DNA of 64,000 nucleotides from Lobosporangium transversale (GCF_002105155.1 NW_019029039.1:124001-188000); one strand, 5' to 3'; shown: positions 33,858-47,495, numbered from the stretch's first letter. The notes: a model not told the origin generated them from the sequence alone. Translations and numbers: made by a program.

Positions 33858-36800
33858 ATGGGCGCTGAGGCCTTCTGTCATGACCAAGAGGGATGGGTAA
33901 GTTTATTATCTATCATTTCCAAGCTCCTTCCCTTGATTTCTCTTTTTCATTAAATGGAGAATAAAACGTATTTTTTGTTTACCATGTGCAAAATCTGACA
34001 CCGGCTTTTTTTTTCCGAATTGTGATAAAAAAATATGAAGGGTCCGACGAGCAGTCTTCGACCAAGTTTGACACCATGTGTCGAAAATACCATCCTCTTG
34101 ACATTGCCTTCACTGATCTTGTTGATCGCAATGGTCCACACTACTTTCAACATGTGGCGATATGGAAAACCTCATAATCTGGGCCGGACCAATCTGATCT
34201 ACTGGCCAACCCAGTTTTTCATGTTGGCAAGTATTGTAGCCTTGATTGCTAGGGCAGTCTTGCTTAAGCAAATGGACTATGCACCCGCTACGATGTTGAG
34301 CACCATCTCTCTTATTGTTGCCTGGGTAAGTCATATACCACGAAATGAGATAATGCATGCACTACGTTTTTTTTTTTTTTTTTTTTTTTTATTAATGTCT
34401 AACTCTTTGATTTTTATTAACCATAGGCATCTGCAATCCCCTTGAACTACTTTCAACATCAACAAGGCGTCCGCTCCAGTGACCTGATATTCGCACTCTA
34501 TTTCTTCTCGATTGTTGCTTCAGCTATTAACATCCGCACTATGTCCTTGATCGGTCAGACACATGAGGACCAATTTGTAGCTTTTGTCACCTTCTTTGGC
34601 CTTAATATCCTCGGATTTATCATCGAGGCTTTCCCTCGTGGACGGACGCAGGTTCAAAAGAAGAGTCAAGTTGGCCGATTTGAGAAAGCTAACTTGGCCT
34701 CTCGTATTTCATTCAATTTTCTTCAACCGATTATTTCCAAGGGTTACAAGGTTCCATTGACAGCTCAGGATATCGATGGGATGGCTCCTGAGAAGCTCAA
34801 GACCGAGCAGAGTTATCAGAGGCTGAACACTCGTTGGGAAAAAGATGTAGCCAAAGCTGTGGCAAAAGGAGAGAAGCCTGACTTGTTTTGGACCATCTTG
34901 AGATCGAACCTTCGAAGCTGGGGTCCTGTGATGTTTTTCCGTATTGTTGCCTCCACATTCACATATGTGTCACCAACCTTGATGGATGAACTCTTGGGAT
35001 TCATTGGATCGTATGCGACAGAAACACCCAAGCCTGTCAGCTTGGGTATTATCCTAGCCTTTGGAATGTTTTTTGCGACGTTGTGTAACTCATTCTTCAT
35101 GGCTCAATACTTCCAAACGTCCATGAACATTGGTATCGAGGCCAGGACAGCATTGATCTCAATGATCTACCGTAAATCTCTCAGGCTATCCAGTGCTGCG
35201 AAACAGAAATCAACCGCTGGTGAGATCAACAACCATATGTCGGTCGATGCAGAAAGATGGGCAGATGCTACTAGCTTCATGCCCATGTATATTTCTATCC
35301 CTTATGAGCTTGCGATCGCTCTTTGGCTTTGTAAGTTCTACTTGTCGTTGTTTCTATCATTAAATATAGAGAGCGCAATGTTCTGACTTTTTATTTATTT
35401 TTTTATACGATTTATTAGTGTATCGACAAATTGGATGGAGTGTGTTTGTAGGATTTGGTTCCATCATTGCTATGATACCTGTTCAAGGTCTAGTGGCCAA
35501 GGTCTTTACTGCCGCAAAGTCTGGAAAGCTCAAGGCCATGGATGAGCGTGTCCGTCTCATGAATGAAGGTAATACACTTAGGGGGTTTTTTTATTTTTTT
35601 TTTTATTTTTTTTTTATAATTATATATTTTATCATATACTTATTTTATTTGATTTTCTCCTGTGCGACACAGTTCTATCGGGTATCAAGATCATCAAACT
35701 CTATGGTTGGGAAAACTCCTTCATTGAGCGCGTCCGCACTTTCAGGAATCGTGAGATATCAATGCTTCGACGGATTGGCACTGTCTTCTCATTCATGTCC
35801 ATCATGTTTTCTGCCATGCCTTTAATCGTTTCTTTGGTGTCGTTTGCGGTCTATGCATCTGTGGGTGGACCCAATTTCACCCCTGGAGAAATCAGTCCTC
35901 AAAAGATTTTTGTCTCGATTTCATTGTTCGCCTTGTTGAACCGTCCTATTGGAATGTTGTCTCATATCATTGCTTTTACCATCAATGTCAAAGTGGCTAC
36001 GACTCGTATCCAGAAATTCCTCTTGGCAGAAGAAATCGGCCCATCTGCTACAGAATCCATCAAGACCTTACCAGAGGATCCTTCTGAACCTTTGATCCAA
36101 ATTAAGGATGCAGTCTTTGCTTGGGAACCTGAGGGCCCTGAAATCGAGACTGAAAAGGAGAAGAAGAAACGAGAGAAAGAAGAAGCCAAGAAGCAGAAAC
36201 AAGCTGAAAAGGAGGCTCGCAAGGCTGGTAAACCCATTCCTGAAAAACCTGTACCTGTCGAGAAGGATTACGGTCCAACTTTGACCAACATCAACTTGAC
36301 AATCTCTCGTGGAGACTTGACTGCAGTCGTTGGAAGAGTTGGACAAGGAAAGACTTCGTTGTTGAACGCGATCATTGGCGACGTAAGTATCTATACCGCC
36401 AGCAAATTATTACAATTTTTTTTTTTCTACATGAAAACATGAATTACTGGAACTGACTTTTTTTTTTTTCTTTCCCTTCTAAACACAGATGTATAAACGT
36501 CAAGGAAGTGTTAAAGTGTACGGACGCTTAGCTTATGTAGCGCAGTCTGCTTGGATTATTAACGCGAGTTTGCGAGAGAACATTATCTTTGGAAACACGT
36601 TTGATCAGGAACGATACGATCATATCTTGATGGCTTCAGGACTTTTACCCGATATTGCTATGCTTCCTGCCGGTGACATGACTGAAATTGGAGAACGTGG
36701 TATCAATCTGTCAGGAGGCCAAAAACAACGTGTTTCATTGGCTCGTGCTGCTTATGAAAATGCAGATGTCTATCTGTTGGATGATCCTCTCAGTGCAGTC

Positions 36801-38287
36801 GACGCCCATGTAGACAATCATCTTTGGCAGCATTTGCTCGGACCTCAGGGATTGCTCAAGGATAAGACTCGAGTCTTGGTGACGCATGCGATCCATCATC
36901 TCGAACAAGCAGATCAAATTGTGGTGATCAAAGGTGGCGAGATCACTGAGGTTGGAAAATATGATACATTGATGGAAGCAAGGCAATCGTTTTATCAGTT
37001 AATTACGGATTACTCTGTGAATCAAGGCAAGAAGCGTAAGGAGAAGAAGGATAGCAGTAACGAAAACGACGATGAAAGTGACACAGATGCGGCTTCAGAA
37101 GACGGAACCGATAAAGATGCCACAACGGTGGCAGCCAAAAAGGACGACAAGGCTGAGTTGATTGCGGACGAAAAGATGGTTATGGGAAGCGTCTCCTGGG
37201 GGGTTTACAAGATCTATGCTAAAGCCGCTTCTTACAAATTTGCATTGCTTGTTACAATTCTCTTCATTGTCGGCCAGGCTTTGCAGGTAAGGAAGAAGCG
37301 ATTTTTTATTTATTTTATTTTACTTTGTCTATTCTTCTATGGTTCATTAACCGACGATACCCCCTTCTATTTAGATTGGAACCAACGTATGGCTTAAGCA
37401 TTGGACATCGGTTGCAAGAGAGAGTAACCGCCCAGTTGGTGAATTCTTGGGGGTTTATGCAGCACTGGTGTTTGCAGTCATGGTGATGAACGTCGGTGCC
37501 ACCTATACGGCCATGGTCAAGGCAGCCATCCGAGCCTCCACCCGCCTTCATGAGAATCTATTGACACGGCTGCTACGTTTACCCATGTCCTTTTTTGATA
37601 CAACTCCTTTAGGTCGTGTTGTGAACCGATTCTCGAGTGATATCTTCTCAGTGGACGAATTGACTCCTTGGAACTTTATCAATGTCTTCATGTGCGGAAC
37701 CTCAGTGTTGGGTACTATTGTGGTTATTGCCATCACTACGCCTGTCTTCTTGGCCGTCGTCCCTCCCTTGTTTATTGTCTATCTTCTCGTTCAGACTTAT
37801 TTCATCCATACCAGTCGTACTCTCAAACGTATCGAATCCGTCTCAAAATCACCCATCTATCAACATTTCAGTGAAACCTTGGCGGGTGTGACCACCATCC
37901 GTGCTCTAGCAGCGAATGAACGTTTCATCCATGATAATGCTGCCAAGGCCGATACTGCCGCCAATGCTTATTTCTCTTGGGTTGTCACCAACCGCTGGTT
38001 GCAGATTCGTCTCGAAGCTCTAGGTTCAGTCGTCGTGTTGGCTGCAGCTTTGTTTGCGGTCTTGAGTCGAAACTCGCTCAGCTCTGCCAACGTCGGTCTT
38101 GCATTGTCGTATGCTTTGTCAGTCACTCAGGATATTACTTGGCTTGTCCGTTCGTACTGCGATCTTCAAAAGTAAGTTTTTTTTTTTTTTTATTTTTTTA
38201 TTATTATTATTATTATTATTTTTAAATATTATTATTATATAAATTTCCATTGTAAAGGAAAAAGGATGAGAAACTAAAATGTGTCCC

Positions 38288-38322
<35 letters not shown>

Positions 38323-39320
38323 AATACTTTAGTCAACTGGTTGCTGTTGAGCGTGTAGATGAATACGCCAACAAGAACCCAGAGGCACCTGCAGAGACAG
38401 ATGTTGTGTTGCCGGAAAACTGGCCCAATGAGGGTCGTGTTGAATTCAGGAACTACTCGACACGTTACCGCGAGGGTTTGGATTTGGTGATCAAGAACAT
38501 TTCCTTTACAGTTGAACCTGCTCAGAAGATTGGCATTGTTGGCCGTACAGGTGCTGGTAAATCTTCGTTGACGTTAGCTCTCTTCCGTATCATTGAAGCT
38601 GCCAACAGCCACTGGGCTAAAGCTAGTCATAATGGCGCTGATCTGGATGCGGACTTAAGCAAGAAGGATATCACCAACGAGAAGGCTGTGGATACCTCGG
38701 ATGTAGAGAAGATCACTGATTTAGAGCAAGTCCAGGTCGAGGAAGATGGTGGATCTATCTGGATTGATGGTGTTGACATCTCAACAGTTGGTTTGAATTA
38801 TCTTCGTCAGCACTTAGCCATCATTCCTCAGGACCCAACCTTGTTTGTTGGAACTGTCCGTGAAAATTTGGATCCATTTGAGGAATTGCAGGATGCAGAT
38901 CTTTGGGAGGCATTGGAGCGCGCTCATTTGAAGGAACACATCTCTTCCTTAGCAGGCGGACTATCTTTTAAGGTCTCCCAAAATGGTGATAACTTCTCAG
39001 TCGGTCAAAGATCTCTTATTTGTCTGGCCCGTGCGTTACTTCGTAAGACAAAGATTCTGATCTTGGACGAGGCCACGGCCGCTGTGGATGTCGAGACCGA
39101 CGAACTGATCCAGCGCACAATTCGAAAGGAATTCAAAGACCGTACCATTCTTACTATCGCTCATCGTATCAAGACTGTCATGGACTCGGACAAGATCTTA
39201 GTTCTTGAAAAGGGTCGTGTTGAAGAATTTGAGTCACCTACAGTCCTACTTCAACGTCCCGATTCGTTGTTTTACAGTCTTGCTAAACAGGCTGGAGAGA
39301 TCAAGGACACCGATGACTAA
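33858..39320 (+). CDS. full-length ABCC/MRP-type ABC transporter (Ycf1/Bpt1-like)
   Basis: Exports or sequesters glutathione conjugates and other organic anions, likely at the vacuole or plasma membrane (family inference). Eight exons: 33858-33896, 34041-34325, 34427-35330, 35419-35568, 35673-36382, 36489-37286, 37375-38171, 38333-39320; 1,556 residues. A TMD0 of about five helices is followed by L0/TMD1 ([13 protein letters not shown]). NBD1 has Walker [10 protein letters not shown], signature LSGGQKQR and Walker [19 protein letters not shown]2 follows. NBD2 has Walker [10 protein letters not shown], the degenerate signature FSVGQRSL usual in MRPs, and Walker [18 protein letters not shown] Lys/Glu-rich insertion of ~50 residues interrupts the start of NBD1, and a ~45-residue acidic insertion follows Walker A of NBD2. 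Confidence 0.95.
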
Positions 39321-39550
39321 AAAAAAAAAAATTGACATTTATCATTTGCACGCTTTGCACATTATCCAATACCATCTATTTGCTTTTTTTAAAACACCTA
39401 ATCAAAAATACATTTTTTTATTTGCAAACATCATATTACTGCTACACACTAATAAAATCATTTTAATCGCATAATTGCTCCCATGTGCTAAAACTGTCCT
39501 AAATGGCAGTAATTTGCTTGCTTGACATTGCAGAGCGATGCTTTATACAT

Positions 39551-40105
39551 TCAAGTTTTCATATGTTTCTTGATAAATTCTTCCATTCGATCCATCCGTG
39601 CGCTTTCTTGCTCCGCCAAGGTTGGACCATCCTCTTGGCGCAGATCCGTAGGGATTTTGTGAAGGTCATGATCATAAAACTGCGTGATTTGTTGCATTAT
39701 CTCATAACTCTTTTCGTCGTGAATGAAGTTGACGCAGACGCCAGTCCGTCCAAAACGTCCAGTGCGACCCATCCTATGGACATAGGTGGTTGTATCAGCC
39801 CTACCATTAGAGGCTATAGGTAGGTCATAGTTGATCACCATCGTAATGCGTTCAATATCGATGCCTCTTGCCAACAAGTTTGTGGTAATTAGCACCTTTG
39901 TTTGAGCTGTACGGAATTTTTCCATACGAGCGTCACGTTTGTTTGGGGATAGGCCTCCATGAACGAAAGAGACATGGTGACCCCTTTCAGTCATTCTTTC
40001 TGTAATCGTTTCGGCTACAGCACGTCGCTATGGCAATAGGATTAAAATGTCATTTATAAGGGATGTAACCAAGAGACTCTCACTTATGCCATAACATGCG
40101 AGTTG

Positions 40106-40137
<32 letters not shown>

Positions 40138-41489
40138 TCAATATACCTCTACAAAAATGATGCTCTGAGAGATGGTCAAGATGCTATACATGGCAACTAG
40201 GACCTTTAATCGATCCTCTTCGTTTTCACAATCAACATAAAACTGAACCACATTGGAAAGCATCATCTCATACGTCTGTAGGCGTATACTGTTCGAAGGT
40301 GCACCTCCGAGAAAATCATTTGCAAAGCGAATGATTTTGTCGTTCCAAGTGGCGGAAAAAAACATAAGCTGGACGTCTTTTGGGAGGAGCCTGTAATTGT
40401 ATCAGATTGATCAGATTGTAAATAATTTTAATTTACAGCCGCTTAAAAAAGGTACTGATGTATCATTTTTACCTTTTGATAACTTGCACCTGCGAGCCAA
40501 GGCCTTGAAGGTCAAGCATGTAGTCGGCTTCATCAAGAACAAACATTCGAACCTTGGATGCTTCAATAAATTTCTCCCTTATCGTAGTACTACGACGTTG
40601 CTCGAACGTCGCATAAGGAAGGTATCGCTTGAGCCTATCTTCCATTGTTCCAGGGGTCCCAATAAGGATTTGACCCATTATGGGTTCTACAAGAGAAGCT
40701 TTTTCGCGGACGACTTCGGTAATGACAACGCTTGTATACTTGGCTAGCATTCTCATCACTTCAACAATCTGTAAAGCCAATTCTCTTGTAGGCGCTAAGA
40801 CGATTGCCTAACAGCAAAAAAGTGACTTTGTTATTCTTTTCTTCACAAGGACAATAAGACCCGGCTTCCAAGGTAGACCGACGGCATTGATATATAAATT
40901 TTTACCTGAGTAGAAGGGTTGTTAGAGTCGATGCGACTCAAGATAGCTAATGAAAAGGCCGCAGTTTTACCGGTACCTGATTGAGCTTGTGCGATGAGAT
41001 GCTGTGGTGGATCCTTCAGTAACAAAGGCAATGCATGCGCTTGGATCTTGGATGGCACTGAAAAACCACTATTATATACACCTCGAAGAAGGTCTTCTCT
41101 CCTATGTGATTCTCTCCAATTCAAGAGTTAGATGAGAGTTGTATACATAAAGCAGCGGTAAACTATAAAACCATGATGGGAGCATTGAAGCTTCAGACTT
41201 AAGAGTGGTTCAAGGCATACAGTTGTAGTTGCTCGAACGTGGTGGCAGACTGCAGAGGCGAATCGGGGTTCAGCTGTTGGACTTTGATATCATGGGCTAA
41301 ATGTAATGTCTTTAGCTGTGACGCCGCTACAAGTTTGATCAAATCACAAGACACTCTCAACTTATTAGTTTCATCATTGTCTATAAGCAGCTTAACGTCA
41401 TTTTCTGTCAATATTATATGGATTCTCAAGCACTCGATTGCTTGGGGTCACTCACTCTTATCGTCTAAGGATCGGTCGTCTAGATCCAT
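39551..41489 (-). CDS. DEAD-box RNA helicase, Dbp5/DDX19-like
   Basis: ATP-dependent helicase that in yeast remodels mRNPs at the cytoplasmic face of the nuclear pore with Gle1 (family knowledge). Exons (minus): 41489-41456, 41404-41221, 41101-40906, 40807-40473, 40390-40147, 40027-39551; 489 residues. Seen in order: GFSVPSKIQAHALPLLL (Q motif region), AQAQSGTGKTAAF (motif I), APTRELALQ (Ia), GTPGTMEDR (Ib), LDEADYMLD (II), FFSATW (III), IIFVERRA (IV), TTNLLARGIDIERITMVINY (V), HRMGRTGRFG (VI). The LLPKDVQLMFFSAT block and the GRADTTTYVHR insert are Dbp5-like. The N-terminal ~70 residues are acidic and variable. Convergent with the ABC transporter. Confidence 0.93.
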
Positions 41490-41900
41490 AGTGAGAGAGC
41501 AGAAGGAAAGGTTCAACGGGTTGTTATAATGATCACTGCTGTATTGAGGAAGTTTGAGCTATGAAGTATGAACCAGTTTTCGCGTCAAGGATTTCCTAAA
41601 GGATAGAAATGTGGGATGGAAAAAGAACAAGGTAAAAAAGACTTTTTGAAAAGGAAGAAAGGAAACATTCTACATGAACGAGCTAGAAAGGGACGCGTTC
41701 ATGTTCACGTGATTGTCGCGCCCCGTAGGCCAACGAGCACCTGTGCTTTGCAGCAGGTTATGCTGAGGTCTATGAGTTCACTCTAACGTCAAGGCAGCCC
41801 AAAACAAAATAGATGCAGTTTTAGCTTATCGTTGCTCTTTAACTTTCCATTCTCTCCTCCCTTTTCTTGACTCATTCTCAGATTCTTCATCACTTCAGAC
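41490..41900. other. divergent spacer between helicase and Nudix genes
   Basis: 411 bp, pyrimidine-rich just before 41901. Contains the GC-richer block around 41695-41765 and no ORF of note. Confidence 0.35.
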
Positions 41901-42338
41901 ATGGCATCCAAATTCGCTCTCAAAGTCGGTTCGCGGTCCATTCCATTAGTTGCAGCTTCAGACAAGATCAATCTTCAGGCGGTGTCAGAGTTCAAACCGC
42001 TTCAAGACTGGGCAAAACTGTTGGCAAAAGAGGAAGCAGCACCAGCAGCGACTTCTGGCAATGACGCTCAACAGACTGGAGATGCTTCTCAGTCTGCTGA
42101 TAAACAATCCAAGATTCCTATCAAGGTTGACAAGATTGAAATCAGAAACGTAGAAAATTTTGGTTCGCGTGTTGGCTTCGTCAACCTAGCAGTTGATGCT
42201 GAACTCACAGAGACTGGCCAAAAGCCCCCAGGGCTTGTTTTTATGGTAAAAATACATGAATGTCTCTTTTTCCTTTTGTTTTCGCCGTTAGTACGGGAAT
42301 AGGGACTGACCAAGATTATTCGTAATCCCATGTATTTG

Positions 42339-42369
<31 letters not shown>

Positions 42370-42792
42370 CGCGGTGGAGCAGTTGGAGTGCTTTTGATCA
42401 TCAGATCCAAGAAACCATCGGGTGGAGCAACCGAGCACGTAGTGCTCACTAAGCAAGCAAGGCTCGCTGTCCCATCTTTTGCTTTTCCAGAGATTCCAGC
42501 AGGCATGTTGGATGGTAGTGGCGACTTTGTGGTATGCACTGAAACACTATATAAAAAAAAGAAATGCTGATGATCGTTTTGTCCAATGAAGTGATTCCTA
42601 AACCTAGTTAGTCCTTACATACAGGGTAAATGTGCAGATGAGCTCAAAGAAGAATGTGGCATCACCCTTGAGCACGACAAGTTGATTGATATGACACAAC
42701 TTGCTTATGGGTCCGATTGGAGAGGTGTCTACCCATCTGCAGGCGGATGCGATGAGTTTCTGCGGTTGTTTCTCAGCCGAAAAGGTGTGTTC

Positions 42793-42825
<33 letters not shown>

Positions 42826-43080
42826 CTTATTTCAAAGAATCTAATGACTGACAATGCATTCGTTTTCGTGTTTTTTTTGATGTTTATTTTCAATATAGAT
42901 ATGGAATGGAATGAACTACAAGCGTTAGAGGGTCGTCTCGGGGGGCTACGCGACCATGGCGAGAATATTACCTTGTCATTAGTTGAACTCAAGGACGCGT
43001 ACAAGGCTGCACCAGATGCCAAATTGCTTAGTGCTCTGGCGCTCTTTAACGCACTGAAGACCGAAGGCAAGATCGAGTAG
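41901..43080 (+). CDS. Nudix hydrolase, ADP-sugar diphosphatase-like (NUDX14/NUDT14 type)
   Basis: Expected to hydrolyse nucleotide sugars such as ADP-ribose or ADP-glucose. Exons 41901-42245, 42370-42531, 42625-42784, 42899-43080; 282 residues. After an N-terminal region with RSIPLVAASDKINLQAV and FKPLQDWAKLL, the core has RGGAVGVLLIIRSKKPSGGA and TEHVVLTKQARLAVPSF. The Nudix box is G-MLDGS-GDFVGKCADELKEECGI. The catalytic EE of the box is kept, but the position usually Arg (REUxEE) is Asp and the first Glu is replaced by Gly. GMLDGSGDFVGK resembles the plant NUDX14 box. C-terminal SAGGCDEFLRLFLSRKDMEW fits the family. Intron 1 ends with ~30 A immediately before AG. Confidence 0.9.
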
Positions 43081-44744
43081 ATAGTCTTTCCCTCTTCATT
43101 GTGAATAATATTAATATAATGTACATGTATATTGCTCTATTCAACACGAATTTGTTCAATTGTTTGTTTGTTTGTTTCTTAACCAGAGCAAAATGATTAA
43201 TGAGCGAGAGCTCAAAAAAAGATGACCAATCAAAAGAATAAGTGGTCGCGCGCTAAAACATGGTATGCTCGGTCTCCAGCATGGCTGGGCATAACGTGCT
43301 CTTTTGCGCCCACTCTTTCATTTATCGAGGCGTACAGTCATCAGTGTGGAGCAAAAAAAAAAAAAAAAAAAAAAAAGAATGATGCGTAAGAATCTGAAAG
43401 CAGCCGATGGAGGAAATATAAAATGATTCGTTATTCCAGACATAAAAGCAAAGAGGACTAATTTTTACTATCGCGATTTTGATACACAGTTGTAAAGGAC
43501 ATGACCATTCCAACAACAAACAGAAAGCACGGCGGTGCACTAGCCAAAGACTGGGTCACGAAGGCATGTGCGGAAAATAGCACGATTAATCATGACATGA
43601 TAAGAGAAAGAGCAACATTTTGAATTTCAACATTTGTTGTGGTTGCATATCTTTTCTTCAATGATAAACAAACAAAATGAAGAACTGGCATGTTCATGTG
43701 TAAATGTGCTAGACTCTTTTCTACGGACCCATGTCTACGCCCTTACTTTGTCCCACGTTCGTTTGGAGTGACCATGTAGTGCCTTTTGTCCATGCCCTAT
43801 TCCCACTCTTTGTGTTAAAGTGCTAACGGTCAAACTGTCAACATGAACAAATACAAAAGCATCGGTGGATGCTGAGAGAAGAGTTACAGGCCTGTAATCA
43901 GTCCTTCTCTTGCACGCGCACGCTTCTTCTCTTGTTTTGGCTCTCATCCAGAGGGTAGAGTAGAGTCAGAAAGAGCTTTCTATCTTTTTGTTTGTTTATT
44001 TGTCAGACTGACATTACACGTTACAGACATCTCTCTTGTGGTTGCTGATGTGGTTGTGAACCTTTCTCTCTCTCTCTCGCTTTTCTTCTCTTTGTTCATT
44101 GTCCTTCATTCCATCAGCTTCATTTCGATTTGCTCTTGCTCTCCAATTTGATTGTTTCAGCATTTGACAAAGAAAAAAGTGAAAGGGAGGTTAAATGCGC
44201 CCTGCATTAAGCTGTTCCTGATATTTTTTTTTTCTATCCTTCCCAGCCAATCCCAGCCTTACTCCCGCTTGTTTATTCTCCCTTCCCTTCTGCTTCCTCT
44301 TCATTCTTTCACCATTCACTATTCACAATTCATTATTCATAATTCATAATTCATAATTCATAATTCATAATTCACTTCATAATTTACAATCACCTTGAAT
44401 GCTGTGCATGCATTGCCTCAACTTTATACACAGCCGCACCATGTAAAAATTTCTTGCCTGCAACTTCAACCTCAACGCCTTTTCCTGCTCTCTAGACTTG
44501 TGCTGATTCTTTTCTTTCTTTCTTTCTTTCTTTCTTTTATTACCACTACCTTTAATTACTACTCTACTTCTGTTCACGGCTACTGAAAACGCTACGTAAT
44601 TGCATAGTTGCATTCCTTCGACTCTCAGCAACGAACAACAGCCTTCCAATTTGCTAGGATCAGTCTTTACAGCTTCTCCACATTCCATTAAAACTCTTTT
44701 GGTCTAGCACAACCTTTTCAAACAAAAAAATTGATCAATATCGG
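43081..44744. other. intergenic region and long leader of the surface glycoprotein gene
   Basis: 1.66 kb with no supported gene. Contains A runs (43350-43377), a CT-rich zone (44050-44110) and two simple repeats listed separately. The last ~700 bases are likely leader and promoter. Confidence 0.35.
44325..44374. repeat. tandem ATTCATA(A) repeat
   Basis: About six copies of a 9-bp unit (ATTCATAAT) in the presumed leader of the glycoprotein gene. Confidence 0.7.
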
Positions 44745-47351
44745 ATGCGTGCTCAACCTGTCATAAAGAGCCATTGGGCGGTGGCGCCTCTTCTACTTGG
44801 CATCAGTATAGTATTGGCACTGTCCAAAACATCCGTGGCTGCAAATGCTGCTACTGCTGTAATACCTGTAAGTGAATTAATACTATGCCACATCCACACA
44901 TGCGCACCATCATACATGCAAAAGCACTATCCGCACCATGTAACGAATCATGAACTCAGTCGTTTTAGCGCCCAACAACGCGAGTACAGAATCTTAAAAC
45001 ACCATCCGAAAGCCGTTTTTTCTTTCTTTCTTTCATTTTGTCTTTGTGCAACGCGCGTGTCATTGAGCCTATCATAGTTACATACCTACACTTGTGATAT
45101 CTCGCCTGTAAGCATGTCTATCATATATACTCATCTTCATGGCTTTCCACAATTTTATCCGATTACATCGCAAGCACAGTTGCTTTTTATGGTGGCTACA
45201 CTGGATGTTTTTCCATCGATTCATTTCATCATCTCTATTGAGGTTGACTTGAGAGCCATGAACAAAGTTTTTCTAGTTGGTTGAAAAACAACCATCGTTG
45301 TCCGGCTCTCACTCTTGTGAGCTTCTTTTTCTTTCCTCTTTTTCGTTCTTACCCATTTTTCATTATCGGCCTGTCCACTGACTGCTTCTCTTTTTGCTCC
45401 ACATGTACATTATGCAAAGACAATCATGTATCAGTAAATGTACATTCCAGACCCTTTCTAATTTTGACGATCGTTGTTGTGTGAATGTTCCCATGTGTCA
45501 GTGCATTATTTCACAAACTTTTTCCCGTGCTTACTCATTTTTGCGTCATCTCTCTGACTTCAGGCAGGTGCAGAGGCCCTGATCAATCCCAGTGCACGCA
45601 CGGCCAATTTCGGCTCATTGGCTCCCATACCTGAAGCAATCGAGATTGAGATTGAGATACCCACACTCTGGGGACCTGAGAAGTCAGAACCTAGGGACGC
45701 CCCTCCAAAGCCAACATCAACATCAACATCAATATCAACATCAACATCAACATCAAGGACAATGGCAAGGCCCACATTAAAGCCAACATTAAAGCCAACA
45801 TCAAAGCCAACATCAAAGCCAACATCAAAGCCAACATCAAAGCCAGCATCAAAGCCAACATCGAAGTCAAAGACTAAGACAAAGACAAAAACAAGCACCC
45901 ATTCGAAGGACAGACCTAAAAAGACCAGGACTCCTGTAGAACCAACGGAGACTACAGGAACCAAGCCAAGGAAAACTCAGACCATTACAGCAACTCCTAC
46001 CGGCCGATCTGTTCTTCCTCTTCCACCTTATAATACCCAATCCACTAATACTCCTACCATTGCAACCATCACAGTCCCCGCCTTTCCTTCTTTACCCACA
46101 GTTGTCATTACGACATCTCCCGACTCACTGTCCTCAGATATTCTACAGCCAAGCATAACAAATATCTTGACTTCTGCACCCTTCACTACCACGGGGTTGG
46201 ACACAGCACCAACGCTAATACCGAATGTCACCACCAGCGCTGCATTTCCAAGTGTATCAGACGGCAAAGTATGGGCGCCTCGGACGACCAATTCGCAGAG
46301 TCCGGCAGATGTACTCTCCAGTATCTCTTTGACAATTTCACTTGATCCTAAGCCTACTGAGAAATCAACCACCATAACCGTTACTACAACGGCACTTACC
46401 ATGATCACGACCACAACAATTACTGCGGTGCAGCCCTCCACCACATCACATTATACCCGACGAACCAAAACCACAACTCCTTGGTTACCGAGCACAATTG
46501 TTCCAGTCGTCCCTACTCAAACTATTCCTATCCCTTCACCAGGCACATCTCTACCTGAGGTGGTGATCCCTGATCTCCATCCTGATATCCCACCTAATTC
46601 GATCAAAGTCCAGTTGAGGCTTGAGCATGTCTCTTACGCTCAAGTAATCAATAACGGTGTCCTGGCTGCACAATTGGTCTCATTTATCCCAGCACAGCTA
46701 GGCGAAGTGCTGAGTGTGGATCCGGGCTTGATCCTTGTGCTAGCCATTCGAGATGGATCCATAGAGGGTCAAGGGACGTTGAAAAAGATGAGGAAACGTG
46801 CATTGGTGACGACCAAGAATGTGGAGGATGCTATTCTGGTTACGGTGGCAATTCCTCGAGCACAGTACTGGACGCTGAGTGAGTTGGTCAAGGATAAGAA
46901 TAGTACACTTTATACTCCTGACGGAGATACTTTTGGGCAATATTTAGACCCCACATTCCCCTTGAGCAGCCGGCCTCCACCAAAAGGAAACGGGGGAGAT
47001 AAGAATGGAGGTGACAGTGGTGGCGATGGCGGTAATGGCAATGGCAAGAACAGGGGCGACGACGAGGACAGCGGCTCTTCAGCTGATCCATTGACAGGGG
47101 CCTTGCCTGGTTCAGTAGTCAATGATAGTAGTAATGGCAGCGATAACAAAAGGCCTGCCAACAAAGGACCGTTGATTGGATCAATTGTTGGATTGGTAGC
47201 ATTAGCTTATGTTGCCATTGCAGTAGTTGTGGTCCGTAAGTATAGGAAAAAGAAACAAAGACAAATAGAGCGGGAGGCTCTTCAAAGGAGTATTTCATCC
47301 CCGATCGAAATGCAAGGCAGTTCGAATGGATGGGGAGGTTGGTACAGATAG
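44745..47351 (+). CDS. Ser/Thr/Pro-rich single-pass membrane glycoprotein (mucin-like surface sensor type)
   Basis: 636 residues from exons 44745-44867 and 45564-47351, split by an unusually long 696-bp intron. Exon 1 encodes a signal peptide or anchor (PLLLGISIVLALSKTSVA). A long Thr/Ser/Pro/Lys-rich ectodomain follows, with four perfect KPTS units and neighbouring variants encoded by 12-bp tandem repeats (45779-45870), then a folded ~130-residue domain (SIKVQLRLEHVSYAQVINNG ... RAQYWTLSELVKDKNSTLY) with alternating beta/alpha pattern reminiscent of a SEA-like domain. A Gly/Asp/Asn-rich linker leads to one transmembrane helix (LIGSIVGLVALAYVAIAVVVV), a KYRKKKQR stop-transfer and a ~30-residue cytoplasmic tail. 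The layout recalls fungal wall-stress or osmosensor proteins; the specific family is not recognised. Confidence 0.85.
45779..45870 (+). repeat. 12-bp coding tandem repeat (LKPT/SKPT units)
   Basis: Successive copies of a AAGCCAACATCA-type unit in frame, giving SKPT units; two of the units vary (ATTAAAGCCAAC, GCATCAAAGCC). Likely length-polymorphic. Confidence 0.85.
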
Positions 47352-47458
47352 TCTGTATTAAATATGCCGCCCACTCTTGAAGTCCCTGTGAATGCCATCA
47401 AGCGCGAGTTTTCAGAGATCTTCAGCCTTGTCCTATTCCCTTATTTTATTCTTATTCT

Positions 47459-47495
<37 letters not shown>

